Below, piece by piece: positions 9,023 to 18,400 of a stretch of 64,000 nt of DNA. Every line of letters starts with the position of its first letter. The stretch's first letter is position 1. The stretch spans positions 92,127 through 156,126 of the forward strand of contig NZ_JBDKWG010000138.1 of NCBI RefSeq assembly GCF_040151475.1, in the 5' to 3' direction. Origin of the DNA: CAXBNB01 sp040151475 (GTDB lineage: Bacteria > Bacteroidota > Bacteroidia > Cytophagales > Cyclobacteriaceae). The notes beneath the pieces were generated by a model, which did no database searches, was not told where the DNA came from, and saw nothing but the letters and a program-made list of their open reading frames with translations. A program made the translations under genes and the position numbers.

Positions 9023-9859
9023 TCAGGATTTCATTGTCATTAAAATCCATTCAAGAAGGTAATTCAAAACTTCCTCTTTTTCCAGGTCGTTATGCGGTTC
9101 GTGTTTTACGCCTTCCCATAATTTGAATGATGCCGAACTACCGGCATTTTCTGCGAATTGTTTCGAGCCTTCAGAAGAAGTGATTTCATCCTCAGACCCA
9201 TGCCATACCAATGTCGGTATTTTAAGCCGTGATGCATTCTTTATAGCCCAACGGCCAGCATCATACGATTCCAATCCAAGCCTCACGGACATCTTTCTAT
9301 GTACCAATGGATCGTTTTCATAAGCATCGTTGCAGGCAGCATCCTTAGTGAGCATAGAAGACGAAAACCTACTTCCTTGGGTAAAGGAAGGAAAAATCTT
9401 ATTTATTATTTTAGCTACTTTAAACTCTAAAGCAGAAGGCTGAATTTGAGCTTTCAGCCAGGAAGAAGACAGGATGGCACCAGATAGTTCGTTTGTGTTT
9501 CTTATGAGTGTATAATTAGCGACAATATTTCCTCCGAAACTATGTCCATATAAAAACAAAGGCAAATCATTGTATTCCGCTCTTGCTGCTTTTAAAATTT
9601 CCTCCACATCATCCAACAAGATTTCATGTGATGGAGTATGTCCTCTTTTTCCTTCAGACTTACCATGTCCACGTAAATCAAAAGCAAAAACAGAAATATT
9701 ATTTTCAACAAAAAACTCCGCTACATGCTGGTACCTGCCACTATGCTCTCCCAATCCATGTACAATACATAAGACGGCCTTTGGATCGGGGCTACTCCAA
9801 GCAATGGCTTTAAGCTCAGCACCATCTTTTGCAGTTAAATTGAAATAATCTGTTTCCAT
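9023..9859 (-). CDS. Alpha/beta hydrolase, monoacylglycerol lipase/lysophospholipase type
   Basis: Probably a cytoplasmic serine hydrolase of acylglycerols or lysophospholipids. The 278-aa chain has the oxyanion motif HGLGEHSGRY (from about residue 34), the nucleophile elbow GHSFGG with Ser107, a late acid (HGSEDEI, about residue 224) and the catalytic His in GVKHEPHND (about 254). The Hydrolase_4 layout is complete and there is no signal peptide. It is convergent with the BT_3928-type gene with only 14 nt between them. The exact substrate cannot be read from sequence. Confidence 0.88.
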   Translation of the reverse strand: METDYFNLTAKDGAELKAIAWSSPDPKAVLCIVHGLGEHSGRYQHVAEFFVENNISVFAFDLRGHGKSEGKRGHTPSHEILLDDVEEILKAARAEYNDLPLFLYGHSFGGNIVANYTLIRNTNELSGAILSSSWLKAQIQPSALEFKVAKIINKIFPSFTQGSRFSSSMLTKDAACNDAYENDPLVHRKMSVRLGLESYDAGRWAIKNASRLKIPTLVWHGSEDEITSSEGSKQFAENAGSSASFKLWEGVKHEPHNDLEKEEVLNYLLEWILMTMKS

Positions 9860-9937
9860 ACTCTTATTAAATGTGATGCTAATTTAGAAGAATATTTACA
9901 TTCAAAAACAGGCATCTTTGATCTATTGGCTTTTGCA

Positions 9938-10825
9938 TTACTTCCTATTGGCCATCCAAACCCCACCCAAAACAACTCCCATTCCAATAAATTGATAGAA
10001 ATTAAGGTGCTCGCCATCTAAAAGCCCCCACGCAATCGCAACCATCGGAATGAGGTAGGTGACAGAACTGGCAAATATGGGACTGGAAATTTGAATTAAT
10101 CGGTTGAACAATATAAGAGCCCCTGCGGTACCAACTATTCCCAGTATGGAAACATAAGAAAAAGCAGTTAAAAACTCTGACTCTAAGCTTATTTTTCCAA
10201 GAAAATCAGTAAATCCAAACAGATATAAAAAACAAAAAGGACTGGTCAGAAACAACGAAATGGCGGTAATGTCAATTGCCCTCATATCAGGTGTATATTG
10301 TTTGATCAGGTTGATGTTGGTTCCGTAGAGCAATGTGGCTAAAACCACGAAAAGTGCGTAGTAATTGATGCCGGACAAATTGAAATAAGATGCACCCAAG
10401 AGAAGAATCACCGTTCCGGAAAAACCAAAAAGAATACCAACAATATTCATCCATTTGACTTTGTGTCTAAAAAGTAAAAAGCCTATAAGTATGACAAAAA
10501 TCGGTGTAATAGCATTAATTACCCCGGCAATAGAACTGTTGATTTTTGTTTGAGCTATGGCAAAAAGAAATGCCGGAATAAAGCTTCCATTCATTCCTAA
10601 GAGGAATAGAAGTGGTAGTTTACCTTTTGGTAATTTTGGAATATTGCGAATAGCCACAGGCAGTAATGCCAAAAATGCCATTGTAATTCTCAGTGCTCCC
10701 AATTCTCCGGGAGTAAATACCAAAAGGCTTTTTTTGATTAAAATAAACGATGTTCCCCAAATAAGAGAAATAGAAGCAAGCATTATCCAAGCCAGTAATT
10801 TACCGGATTGAGCATTGGCTGTCAT
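9938..10825 (-). CDS. EamA/RhaT-family DMT transporter
   Basis: Inner-membrane permease of the drug/metabolite superfamily, 295 aa with ten hydrophobic segments arranged as two EamA repeats (about residues 12-140 and 155-292). The signature SLIWGTSFILIKKSL follows the first helix, and each half contains the typical Gly/Pro-rich helix ends (GVINAITPIFVILIGFLLF; SVTYLIPMVAIAWGLLDGE). Members export amino acids, nucleosides or drugs; the substrate is not predictable. It starts inside the stop region of dusB (4-nt overlap), so the two are co-transcribed. Confidence 0.9.
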   Translation of the reverse strand: MTANAQSGKLLAWIMLASISLIWGTSFILIKKSLLVFTPGELGALRITMAFLALLPVAIRNIPKLPKGKLPLLFLLGMNGSFIPAFLFAIAQTKINSSIAGVINAITPIFVILIGFLLFRHKVKWMNIVGILFGFSGTVILLLGASYFNLSGINYYALFVVLATLLYGTNINLIKQYTPDMRAIDITAISLFLTSPFCFLYLFGFTDFLGKISLESEFLTAFSYVSILGIVGTAGALILFNRLIQISSPIFASSVTYLIPMVAIAWGLLDGEHLNFYQFIGMGVVLGGVWMANRK

Positions 10826-11820
10826 TCAGAAAAAACGTTAACCATGCCAAATACTTCTTCCACTTCGTCGAGTATGGCAACAGTGTCTTCATAGGTAGGT
10901 GATTCAACCAGACGTGATCTAAAAGGTTTGAAATTTGGAATGCCTCTAAAATAGTTGGTGTAGTGCCTTCTCATTTCAAAAATACCTGTTTTTTCACCTT
11001 TCCACTCTACTGAAAACTGAAGGTGTTTTTTAGCAACATCCACTCTTTCCTTTAAGTCTGGGGATGGGAGTTTTCTTCCAGTCAAAAGGTATTCTTTGAT
11101 CTCATTAAATATCCACGGATAACCAATAGCTGCCCTTCCGATCATTATACCATCCACTCCATATTTATTTTTATACTCCAGAGCCTTCTCCGGAGAGTCA
11201 ATATCGCCATTACCAAAAATAGGAATATGAATATCCTGATGGTTTTTTACTTCTGCAATGTAATTCCAATTGGCTTCTCCCTTGTACATTTGCTGGCGGG
11301 TTCGGCCATGTATGGTCAGTGCCTGGATACCTACATCTTGCAGCCGTTTAGCTACTTCGATGATTTTTATGGTACTGTCATCCCATCCAAGCCTTGTTTT
11401 TACGGTGACTGGTTTATCCACTCGCTTCACAATCTCTGCTGTCATGGATTGCATCTTTGGCAAGTCAAGCAAAATACCTGCTCCTGCTCCTTTGCAAGCC
11501 ACTTTTTTTACCGGACAACCATAATTAATGTCTATGATTTCCGGATTGGCAGCTTCTGCAACAGCAGCAGCCTCTCTCATTGATTCTATTTTATCACCAA
11601 AAATCTGAATACCAATCGGACGCTCGTAATCATAAATATCCAGTTTTGCCACGCTTTTAGTTGCATCCCGGATGAGTCCTTCGGCTGAAATAAATTCGGT
11701 GTACATCAAATCCGCTCCATTTTCTTTGCAAACAGCACGAAAAGGGGGGTCACTCACATCCTCCATAGGGGCAAGCAACAACGGGAATTCACCCAATTCA
11801 AGATCACCAATTTTTACCAT
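10822..11820 (-). CDS. dusB: tRNA-dihydrouridine synthase, DusB type
   Basis: FMN enzyme that reduces uridine to dihydrouridine in tRNA. The 332-aa product opens with the FMN-barrel motif PLLLAPMEDVSDPPFRAVC, has the catalytic cysteine in NYGCPVKKVACKGAGAGILL (about residue 100), the GRTRQQMYKGEANW segment, the FMN phosphate motif GNGDIDSPEKA with VDGIMIGRAAIGYPWIF, and a C-terminal helical domain with MRRHYTNYFRG. This order fits DusB. It is the first gene of a dusB-eamA pair and diverges from the CPBP protease gene. Confidence 0.94.
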   Translation of the reverse strand: MVKIGDLELGEFPLLLAPMEDVSDPPFRAVCKENGADLMYTEFISAEGLIRDATKSVAKLDIYDYERPIGIQIFGDKIESMREAAAVAEAANPEIIDINYGCPVKKVACKGAGAGILLDLPKMQSMTAEIVKRVDKPVTVKTRLGWDDSTIKIIEVAKRLQDVGIQALTIHGRTRQQMYKGEANWNYIAEVKNHQDIHIPIFGNGDIDSPEKALEYKNKYGVDGIMIGRAAIGYPWIFNEIKEYLLTGRKLPSPDLKERVDVAKKHLQFSVEWKGEKTGIFEMRRHYTNYFRGIPNFKPFRSRLVESPTYEDTVAILDEVEEVFGMVNVFSE

Positions 11821-11876
11821 TCTGTATTACTTTATCCAAGTGATAAGTATATTTTTGTCGCAAATTTACGTCAATT

Positions 11877-12800
11877 ATGCTCAATTCACCACAAACGGAA
11901 AAAAATCCCTGGGTATCTTTATTGATCATAGTCTTGCTTTCATTTGGCACTGCTTTGGTTTCTCCTCTTTTATTTTCATATCTGGTTTCGCTTGCCGTAG
12001 GAGCAGATTACTCTGATGTTACATCGGCCTTTAGTCAGCCTGACTTATTCCCTCATCTTAAAGGAGCCCTGCTCACCGTTCAATTCCTTACCTCCCTCTC
12101 TGCCTTCGTATTGGTACCGCTCTATTTCATTTGGCAGTATGAAGACAGAATGTTTCAGCTCTATTTTCGATTCGATAATATTAATCCGGTAGCAGCATTG
12201 ACAACAAGCCTTCTTGTATTGGCTTTTATGGTTGTCAATAGTGTGTTTATAGAATGGAATATGAATATAGAATTTCCGGAAAGCATTGCGACTATAGCCA
12301 GAGAAATGGAAGACCGGGGAAAAGTCTTAACAGACTATTTTACAGATTTCGATACCATCCCATATTTCCTTTTTTCAATAATAGTGATTGCCATAGTACC
12401 GGCTATTGGTGAAGAATTACTTTTTAGGGGAGTAATCCAAAGACAGGTATTAAGGATATCGGGAAATGTGCATGTAGCAGTATGGTTGGCAGCTATCTTT
12501 TTTAGTACTTTCCATTTTCAGTTTTTTGGTTTTGTTCCCAGAATGCTATTGGGTGCTCTGTTTGGTTATTTATTTGTGTACTCAGGCAATTTGGTTTATT
12601 CAATAATCGCCCACTTTGTCAACAACGGATTTACCCTTCTGATGATTTATTTACACCAAAATGATATGGTATCATACGACATTGAAAATACAGAAACTGT
12701 ACCTTTGGAATCTGTTGGAATATTTGCTATTATAGGGGCAGTGCTCTTTGTGTATTTTTACAAACAAATGAATCCCGTAGGCAACCCAGCGAATGAGTAA
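11877..12800 (+). CDS. CPBP-family intramembrane glutamic endopeptidase
   Basis: Polytopic membrane protease of the Rce1/CAAX type, 307 aa with about eight hydrophobic helices. The catalytic motifs are intact: EExxxR (IGEELLFRGVIQR, Glu179-Glu180 and Arg184), FxxxH (STFHFQFFGF, His213) and HxxxN (IAHFVNNGFT, His246 and Asn250). Bacterial members act in peptide maturation or membrane stress; this one has no known substrate. It overlaps the DUF2007 gene by 8 nt, and both lie upstream of cdsA, a conserved Bacteroidota order. Confidence 0.92.
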   Translation: MLNSPQTEKNPWVSLLIIVLLSFGTALVSPLLFSYLVSLAVGADYSDVTSAFSQPDLFPHLKGALLTVQFLTSLSAFVLVPLYFIWQYEDRMFQLYFRFDNINPVAALTTSLLVLAFMVVNSVFIEWNMNIEFPESIATIAREMEDRGKVLTDYFTDFDTIPYFLFSIIVIAIVPAIGEELLFRGVIQRQVLRISGNVHVAVWLAAIFFSTFHFQFFGFVPRMLLGALFGYLFVYSGNLVYSIIAHFVNNGFTLLMIYLHQNDMVSYDIENTETVPLESVGIFAIIGAVLFVYFYKQMNPVGNPANE

Positions 12801-12996
12801 ATGGCAAAAAGTGTTTTCCGACAATCAGGAGTACCGTGCAGAAATCGTAAAATCAGTATTGGAAGATAAAGGGCTAAAACCAGTTTTGGTAAACAAAAAA
12901 GATTCAACTTATCACTTTGGTCAATATGAAGTTCATGTCGAAACCAACGACGTTTTATTGGCTATTAAAATCATAACGGATGACATCAACTTCTGA
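12793..12996 (+). CDS. DUF2007 putative signal-transducing protein
   Basis: Small cytoplasmic protein (67 aa) of the DUF2007 family, with the characteristic elements WQKVFSDNQEYRAEIVKSVL (move along or near the N-terminus), an internal KDSTYHFGQYEVHVETNDV and a final amphipathic helix that ends in ITDD. The family has a ferredoxin-like fold related to PII-type folds, which is why it is described as signal-transducing; its ligand is unknown. It overlaps both neighbours (8 nt with the protease, 17 nt with cdsA), so translation is coupled. Confidence 0.85.
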   Translation: MSKWQKVFSDNQEYRAEIVKSVLEDKGLKPVLVNKKDSTYHFGQYEVHVETNDVLLAIKIITDDINF

Positions 12997-13822
12997 AAAA
13001 AAATTTTCCGAACTGGCCAAAAGGTTGGTGACGGGTATTATCGGTGCAGCACTTATGATTTGGCTCATTGCCATAAGTGAATGGGGATTCTTTGCCATCT
13101 TTCTCTTTGGCACACTCATCACGCAGTTGGAATTTTATAAGCTTTTGATACAAGGCGGTTACATTCCATTAAAAACATATGGAGCAATAGTCGGAGGCAT
13201 TCTTTTTACTATTGCTTTTTGTATCGAAGCAGGTAAAATCAAAGGTGAGTGGCTCTTCCTTCTCTTTCCACTTACTTCCATCATCTACTTTATAAAGCTT
13301 TATAAAAAGGGGGAAATGTACCCTTTCAGAAATATCGCTTTTACCTTTCTGGGCATTTTTTATGTGGCTTTGCCATTCTCTCTGCTTGGAGCGGCGGCAT
13401 ATACTCTTGGGGTTTATAACCCGAAAATCATTATCGGAATATTCCTGATTCTGTGGGCAAGTGATACCGGGGCTTACTTTGCAGGCACATTGTTTGGAAA
13501 AAGAAAATTGTTTGAGAGTGTATCTCCTAAAAAATCCTGGGAAGGAAGTCTGGGTGGTGCTATCCTCTCCTTAGCTTTTGCTGTAGGCATCTCCTATTTT
13601 TTCGTAGATTTACAGCTTTGGAAATGGATAGTAATATCCGTCCTTACGATAGTGGGAGGCACATATGGCGATCTCGTAGAGTCACTCTTTAAAAGAAGCA
13701 TGGACATCAAAGATTCCGGCACAAAACTACCTGGACATGGTGGCTTTCTGGACAGGTTCGATGGCTTATTGCTCGCCATTCCTTTTATAGTAATATTTCT
13801 TAAGTTTTTTGCGAAGCATTAG
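12980..13822 (+). CDS. cdsA: Phosphatidate cytidylyltransferase
   Basis: Makes CDP-diacylglycerol from phosphatidate and CTP, the branch point of phospholipid synthesis, in the inner membrane. The 280-aa polytopic protein carries the family signature near the C-terminus: GGTYGDLVESLFKRSMDIKD followed by SGTKLPGHGGFLDRFDGLL, with the Asp/Lys/Asp set for metal and CTP binding intact. The start at 12980 lies inside the DUF2007 gene; a later in-frame start would cut into the first helix region. In many relatives a phosphatidylserine decarboxylase gene follows; here a 338-nt non-coding stretch and a SusCD locus follow instead. Confidence 0.95.
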   Translation: MTSTSEKKFSELAKRLVTGIIGAALMIWLIAISEWGFFAIFLFGTLITQLEFYKLLIQGGYIPLKTYGAIVGGILFTIAFCIEAGKIKGEWLFLLFPLTSIIYFIKLYKKGEMYPFRNIAFTFLGIFYVALPFSLLGAAAYTLGVYNPKIIIGIFLILWASDTGAYFAGTLFGKRKLFESVSPKKSWEGSLGGAILSLAFAVGISYFFVDLQLWKWIVISVLTIVGGTYGDLVESLFKRSMDIKDSGTKLPGHGGFLDRFDGLLLAIPFIVIFLKFFAKH

Positions 13823-14160
13823 GTTTTATCTACAAAAACAGCTTTGGATTTATCTGCTTTGCTTACTTTCTGGCAAAAGTTTCTGTAGTCTTCACAGAGT
13901 TCTTTTCATACCGTCTTTAAAGTATGTTTTGATAAATTGGAAAAGGTTTCCCACAGGATAATTTCATAATAAATATCCCCGTAGCAAGCTGACGGGGTAT
14001 TCAGAGGAGTGTTTTTTTGATGAAAAATCTAACGTTTTTCAAACTTTCCGCAATTTACCCCGATGCAAACATCGGAGAATTCTATTGATTAAAAAAAAAT
14101 TCCGTTTTGAAGGATAACTTTTCGACTCAGCCTTCCTTAGGGTATGTAAAGCAGTAAGAA
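13823..14160. other. Intergenic region between cdsA and the first fecR
   Basis: No open frame of convincing quality is present in these 338 nt. A hairpin CCCCGT-AGCAAGCTG-ACGGGG (13977-13997) is described separately. No ECF sigma gene or recognisable relic of one is found, although fecR genes normally follow one. The last 60 nt before fecR are the likely promoter region; no consensus can be assigned with confidence. Confidence 0.6.
13977..14007. repeat. Hairpin with GACGGG-TATTCAG motif, possible dispersed repeat
   Basis: Stem CCCCGT/ACGGGG around a 9-nt loop, followed by TATTCAGAGG. The string GACGGG(G)TATTCAG(A/G)GG also occurs in the palindromic element at 5355-5370, which suggests the two belong to a related short repeat family. 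It could also act as a transcription terminator for cdsA, as a T run follows at 14012-14018. Confidence 0.5.
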
Positions 14161-15252
14161 ATGTCATACACATCATATACTACGGAAGATTTTGTTTTAG
14201 ATAAGGAGTTTAGGGATTGGGTGATCAACCCTGAAAAAGAATCTAACCTCTACTGGAAGGAGTGGATGGTAAACCATCCTGATAAAGTAGAAACTATAAA
14301 ATCAGCCATTGCACTCATCCATAATTTACCTGTAGAAAAGCATCAGTTGAGCAAAGAGGAAATGCATCAGATGGGACTCAATATTGAATCTGCTATAGAT
14401 GCAACTGAGGCGGGTGACGATTCGGAAATTGACAATATAATCCCGATCAATCCATACACCCTTGCCGCAAAAGAAAGTGACAAAAAGAAACGTAGAAATT
14501 ATTTTGGCTTGTTAAAAATAGCCGCATCTGTGGCAATATTAGTGGCTTTGTCTGTATTCATTTACAATAGAATACAGTCTGAAGAAACACTAAGCAGCTT
14601 TGATATAATCACCAAAGAAAACCCTAAAGGACAAAAATCTACTATCTACCTCAACGACGGGTCTAAAGTAACACTCAATGCTAACAGCAAACTCAGTTAT
14701 TCCAAGCCTTTCAGTTCTGACAAAAGAGAATTGATATTAGAAGGAGAAGCATTTTTTGAAGTAGCTAAAGATGCTAAAAGACCTTTTATAGTTAAAACCG
14801 GAAATATTAGCACAACAGCTCTTGGTACTTCTTTTAATATACTGGCATTTTCCAATACAAAACAGGTGAAGGTCTCTCTAACTACGGGTAAAGTAAGGAT
14901 TGATGAATTGAGTAAAGATGATGGCACTTCTGATGCACACCTGCTAGAGCCGGGAGAAGAACTGACCTACAGCCCTATCAGCGGATATACCAAAACACTC
15001 TTCGACATAGAAGAAGTAACAGCCTGGTCGAAAGGTATTATTTACTTTAAAAACGCAGATACGGAAATGGTGATTTCCAAATTGGAAAGGTGGTATGGTG
15101 TAGATATTGACACTGCAAACGAAAACTCCAGAAACTGGAATATTACGGCAAAATTTGACAATGAATCTCTGGAAAATGTGTTGCGCTCTTTGAGTTATTC
15201 CGAAAAATTTCAGTACTCTATCGATGAAAAAAATATTTTAATCAAATACTAA
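14161..15252 (+). CDS. FecR-family anti-sigma factor without an adjacent sigma gene
   Basis: Inner-membrane regulator that relays the state of a TonB-dependent receptor to an ECF sigma factor. The 363-aa protein has a cytoplasmic N-terminal part of about 113 residues, one membrane helix at 114-136 (YFGLLKIAASVAILVALSVF), and the periplasmic FecR domain (GQKSTIYLNDGSKVTLNANS, GEAFFEVAKDAKRPFIVKTG, TTALGTSFNILAF). The C-terminal DUF4974 segment (TEMVISKLERWYGVDIDT) is complete. The cognate sigma gene, normally directly upstream, is missing, so it must act with a distant one. It is followed by a SusC with an STN domain, the expected signalling partner. Confidence 0.92.
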   Translation: MSYTSYTTEDFVLDKEFRDWVINPEKESNLYWKEWMVNHPDKVETIKSAIALIHNLPVEKHQLSKEEMHQMGLNIESAIDATEAGDDSEIDNIIPINPYTLAAKESDKKKRRNYFGLLKIAASVAILVALSVFIYNRIQSEETLSSFDIITKENPKGQKSTIYLNDGSKVTLNANSKLSYSKPFSSDKRELILEGEAFFEVAKDAKRPFIVKTGNISTTALGTSFNILAFSNTKQVKVSLTTGKVRIDELSKDDGTSDAHLLEPGEELTYSPISGYTKTLFDIEEVTAWSKGIIYFKNADTEMVISKLERWYGVDIDTANENSRNWNITAKFDNESLENVLRSLSYSEKFQYSIDEKNILIKY

Positions 15253-15292
15253 AAAACTATATAATGAAAATGATCAATTCCACATAAAAAAA

Positions 15293-15317
15293 CAGCAATG
15301 CTCCAGGAGCACTGCTG
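15293..15317 (+). promoter_or_regulatory. Hairpin in the fecR-susC leader
   Basis: CAGCAATGCTCC and GGAGCACTGCTG form an almost perfect inverted repeat (one mismatch) 45-65 nt after the fecR stop and about 105 nt before the likely susC start at 15421. There is no T run behind it, so it is more likely an mRNA-stabilising or processing hairpin than a strong terminator. The second locus has hairpins at the same place (52535-52592). Confidence 0.55.
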
Positions 15318-15420
15318 GTTAAATTCTTTCCTACTGAAATGCGAAGTTTCGAAGCAAGACATTTCAAATGGAAGGAAACGTTCCAATGTATTTTTCTTCA
15401 CATTAAAACATATCAAAATT

Positions 15421-18400
15421 ATGAAATTTAGACGATTACTCCTATTTAAAAAAGTTGTAATGTACTCATTCTACGGTTTATCCCTTCAGTTTCTTCTTTA
15501 TGGGCTGCTTTTGGCAGCTGGTGAAAGCAATGCACAAAAAGCTACAAGTGTAAAAGAAGTAAATGTAAGTATTGATTTTTCTGACGATAATCTGATTACC
15601 GTATTTGAAAAAATAGAAAAGCTTTCAGATTACAACTTTGTATTCGATAAAAAAGACCTTGACAAAAGAGTCAGGGTGAATGGCAACTATAAAGAAGATG
15701 CTTTGTACAATGTGTTAATGGATATTTCTAAAAAATCCGGCCTCACATTCAAACAGGTCAATAAGAATATCAATGTACAGAAACAAAACAACCATTTTTC
15801 ACTTGCAAAAGAGGAGGAGCTGATTCAAGTCCTTACAGATATTGAGGTGTCAGGAAAAATCACAGATGAAAACGGAGATGGACTGCCTGGAGCATCTATA
15901 GTTATTAAGGGCACTGCTCAGGGAACTACGAGTGACATAGATGGTAATTTTAAAGTGACTACTTCGGATGAATCCATACTTACCATTTCCTTTGTTGGGT
16001 ACATTACTCAGGAGGTAATTGTTGGAGGCAGAAGTACCATCGATACTCAATTGGTATTGGATGCAGAACAGTTGGAGGAGATTGTTGTCGTAGGCTATGG
16101 TGTTGTGAAAAAGAGTGATCTGACAGGGTCTGTGGGACAAGTGAAATCCAAAGAGATTAATTCTTATCCGGCAAGTTCTATGATGCAGGCAATGGCAGGT
16201 AGAGTGGCAGGAGTGCAGGTGATTCAATCTACTGGTGCTCCTGGTGCTGGTGTCAGCGTAAGAATCAGAGGAACCAATTCCATACAAGGAGGCAATGAGC
16301 CATTGTACGTGGTTGATGGATTTCCATATTCCGGAAACCCAACGAATATTAATAACTCTGATATTGAAAGTATTGAAATATTAAAAGATGCATCCGCAAC
16401 GGCAATTTATGGCTCTCGTGGAGCCAATGGTGTGGTATTAGTTACGACCAAAAGAGGCAAAGCCGGAATAACAAAAGTAGATATTGAGTCCAGCTATAGT
16501 GTACAAACTCTAAGGTCAAAATTAGATTTGATGAATGGAGAAGAATATGCTACCGTAGCAAATCTTCAGGCCGAAAATGATAATGTAGCACCATATTTTA
16601 CCCAACAGGAAATAGATGCTTTTGGCGAAGGTTTTGATTGGCAGGATTTGGTTTTCCAAAAAGCACCAATTAAATCCTCTTCGATCAATATAAATGGAGG
16701 CAGTGAAAGTACTCAGTATTCTATAGGAGGTAGTGTTTTTGGTCAGGAAGGCATCATAAAGGGAAGCGATTACAACAGGTATTCACTCAGCACCAATTTC
16801 AATCATAAAATAAGCAAAAAAATTAGCTTACAGTTGTCCAATTCTTTATCATACCTGAATACAAAGAGAAAAGACAGTGGTGGTGGATCCAGAGGAAACT
16901 CACTTATAGGTGCTGCTATTGCAGCTGCTCCTATTTCCAAACCATACAATGAAGACGGCTCATATACTGTTTTGGGAAATGCATATCCCTTTGTTCCTGT
17001 TGATGTCTTAAATCCATTGAATTTTATCAACGAACAGCAACGAGAAGTTAAAGCCAATGTAGTGCTCACCAATGCTTCTCTTTTCTACAAAATCACTCCC
17101 GATTTGACCCTAAAGGTATCTGGAGGTATTGAAAACAGAGATGATCGTACTGATGCTTATACTACTCGTAATTTTCACAACTCTTCCGGATCAGCTAGTG
17201 TGAGCACAAGTCAATTCAGAAGTTTGTTAAGTGAGAATACCCTAAGCTACAGCAAAACCCTCAACGAAAAACATCAAATTTCTGTAGTAGCAGGATTTAC
17301 ATATCAGGACTTTGTATCCACATCACTTGCAGCCAGTGGAACAGGTTTCTTGAGTGATGTATTTCAATCACATAGCCTGGAGTCGTCTGAAACACCGGGA
17401 ATTCCATCAACAGGATATTCAAAATCCGTATTGAGCTCGTATTTGGGGCGGGTAAATTATGCCTTCAACAACAAGTACCTAATGACTTTGAGCTTCCGTA
17501 CCGATGGTTCATCGAGATATAGCAAAGACAACAAATGGGGGTATTTTCCATCGGCTGCTCTGGCTTGGAGACTTGGTGATGAGGAATTCATGAAGGGCAT
17601 AAACCTTATTTCTGATTTAAAAATCCGTACAAGCTGGGGACGAACAGGTAGTCAGGCAATCAGCCCTTATACCACGCTAAACCTGCTGTCTTCCGGCCTT
17701 ACAGTTCTCAATGACCAACTATACAACACCTTCGCTCCAGGCACCAGATTGCCAGGGGATCTTCGATGGGAAACAACAGAACAATTCGACTTTGGATTTG
17801 ATTTAAGCTTGTTGGAGAATAGGATTTTCATTACCGCAGATTATTATATTAAGAATACCAGTGATCTGCTCAACACGGTACTACTCCCTAGTTCATTAGG
17901 TTATACTTCTACCATTCAAAATATAGGTTCTGTACAAAACAAAGGGGTTGAGCTGGGTGTTACTGCGAAAATTCTGACAGGTGATTTTAACTGGGAACTG
18001 TATTCCAACATTTCGATCAACAGAAACAAGGTAACCAAACTGCATAATGGAGAAGACATCTTTACTTCAAGTGTATCTGTTCTGGCTATCAATGATAGGG
18101 TTCAGATTCTCAAAGAAGGATATCCGATAGGACAGTTTTGGGGTTTTAAGGAAGATGGATATGATGACGAAGGGTATATTAAAATAGTAGATACAAATGA
18201 AGATGAAATTATCAACTCTGATGACAAAACTTTTATTGGAGATGCTAATCCTGACTTTATTTATGGATTCAATTCAAATATGTCTTATAAAAACTTTGAA
18301 CTTTCATTGTTCATTCAAGGTTCTCAAGGCAATGACATTTTCAATGCCAGTTTGATTCCTTTGACGAATGATTTTGGTCAGGGCTTAAATGCACCAAGAG

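Noticed and set aside
11227..11583. Plus-strand frame of 118 codons inside dusB
   Set aside because: It is fully antisense to a conserved gene and shows no protein-like pattern.
15298..15420. N-terminal extension of the first SusC from an upstream ATG
   Set aside because: The extension places 41 residues before a good signal sequence, and its ATG lies inside a strong hairpin.
15850..16287. Minus-strand frame of 145 codons inside the first SusC
   Set aside because: It is rich in His, Ser and Thr in a pattern caused by the opposite codon frame, and it overlaps the carboxypeptidase-like and plug domains of SusC.
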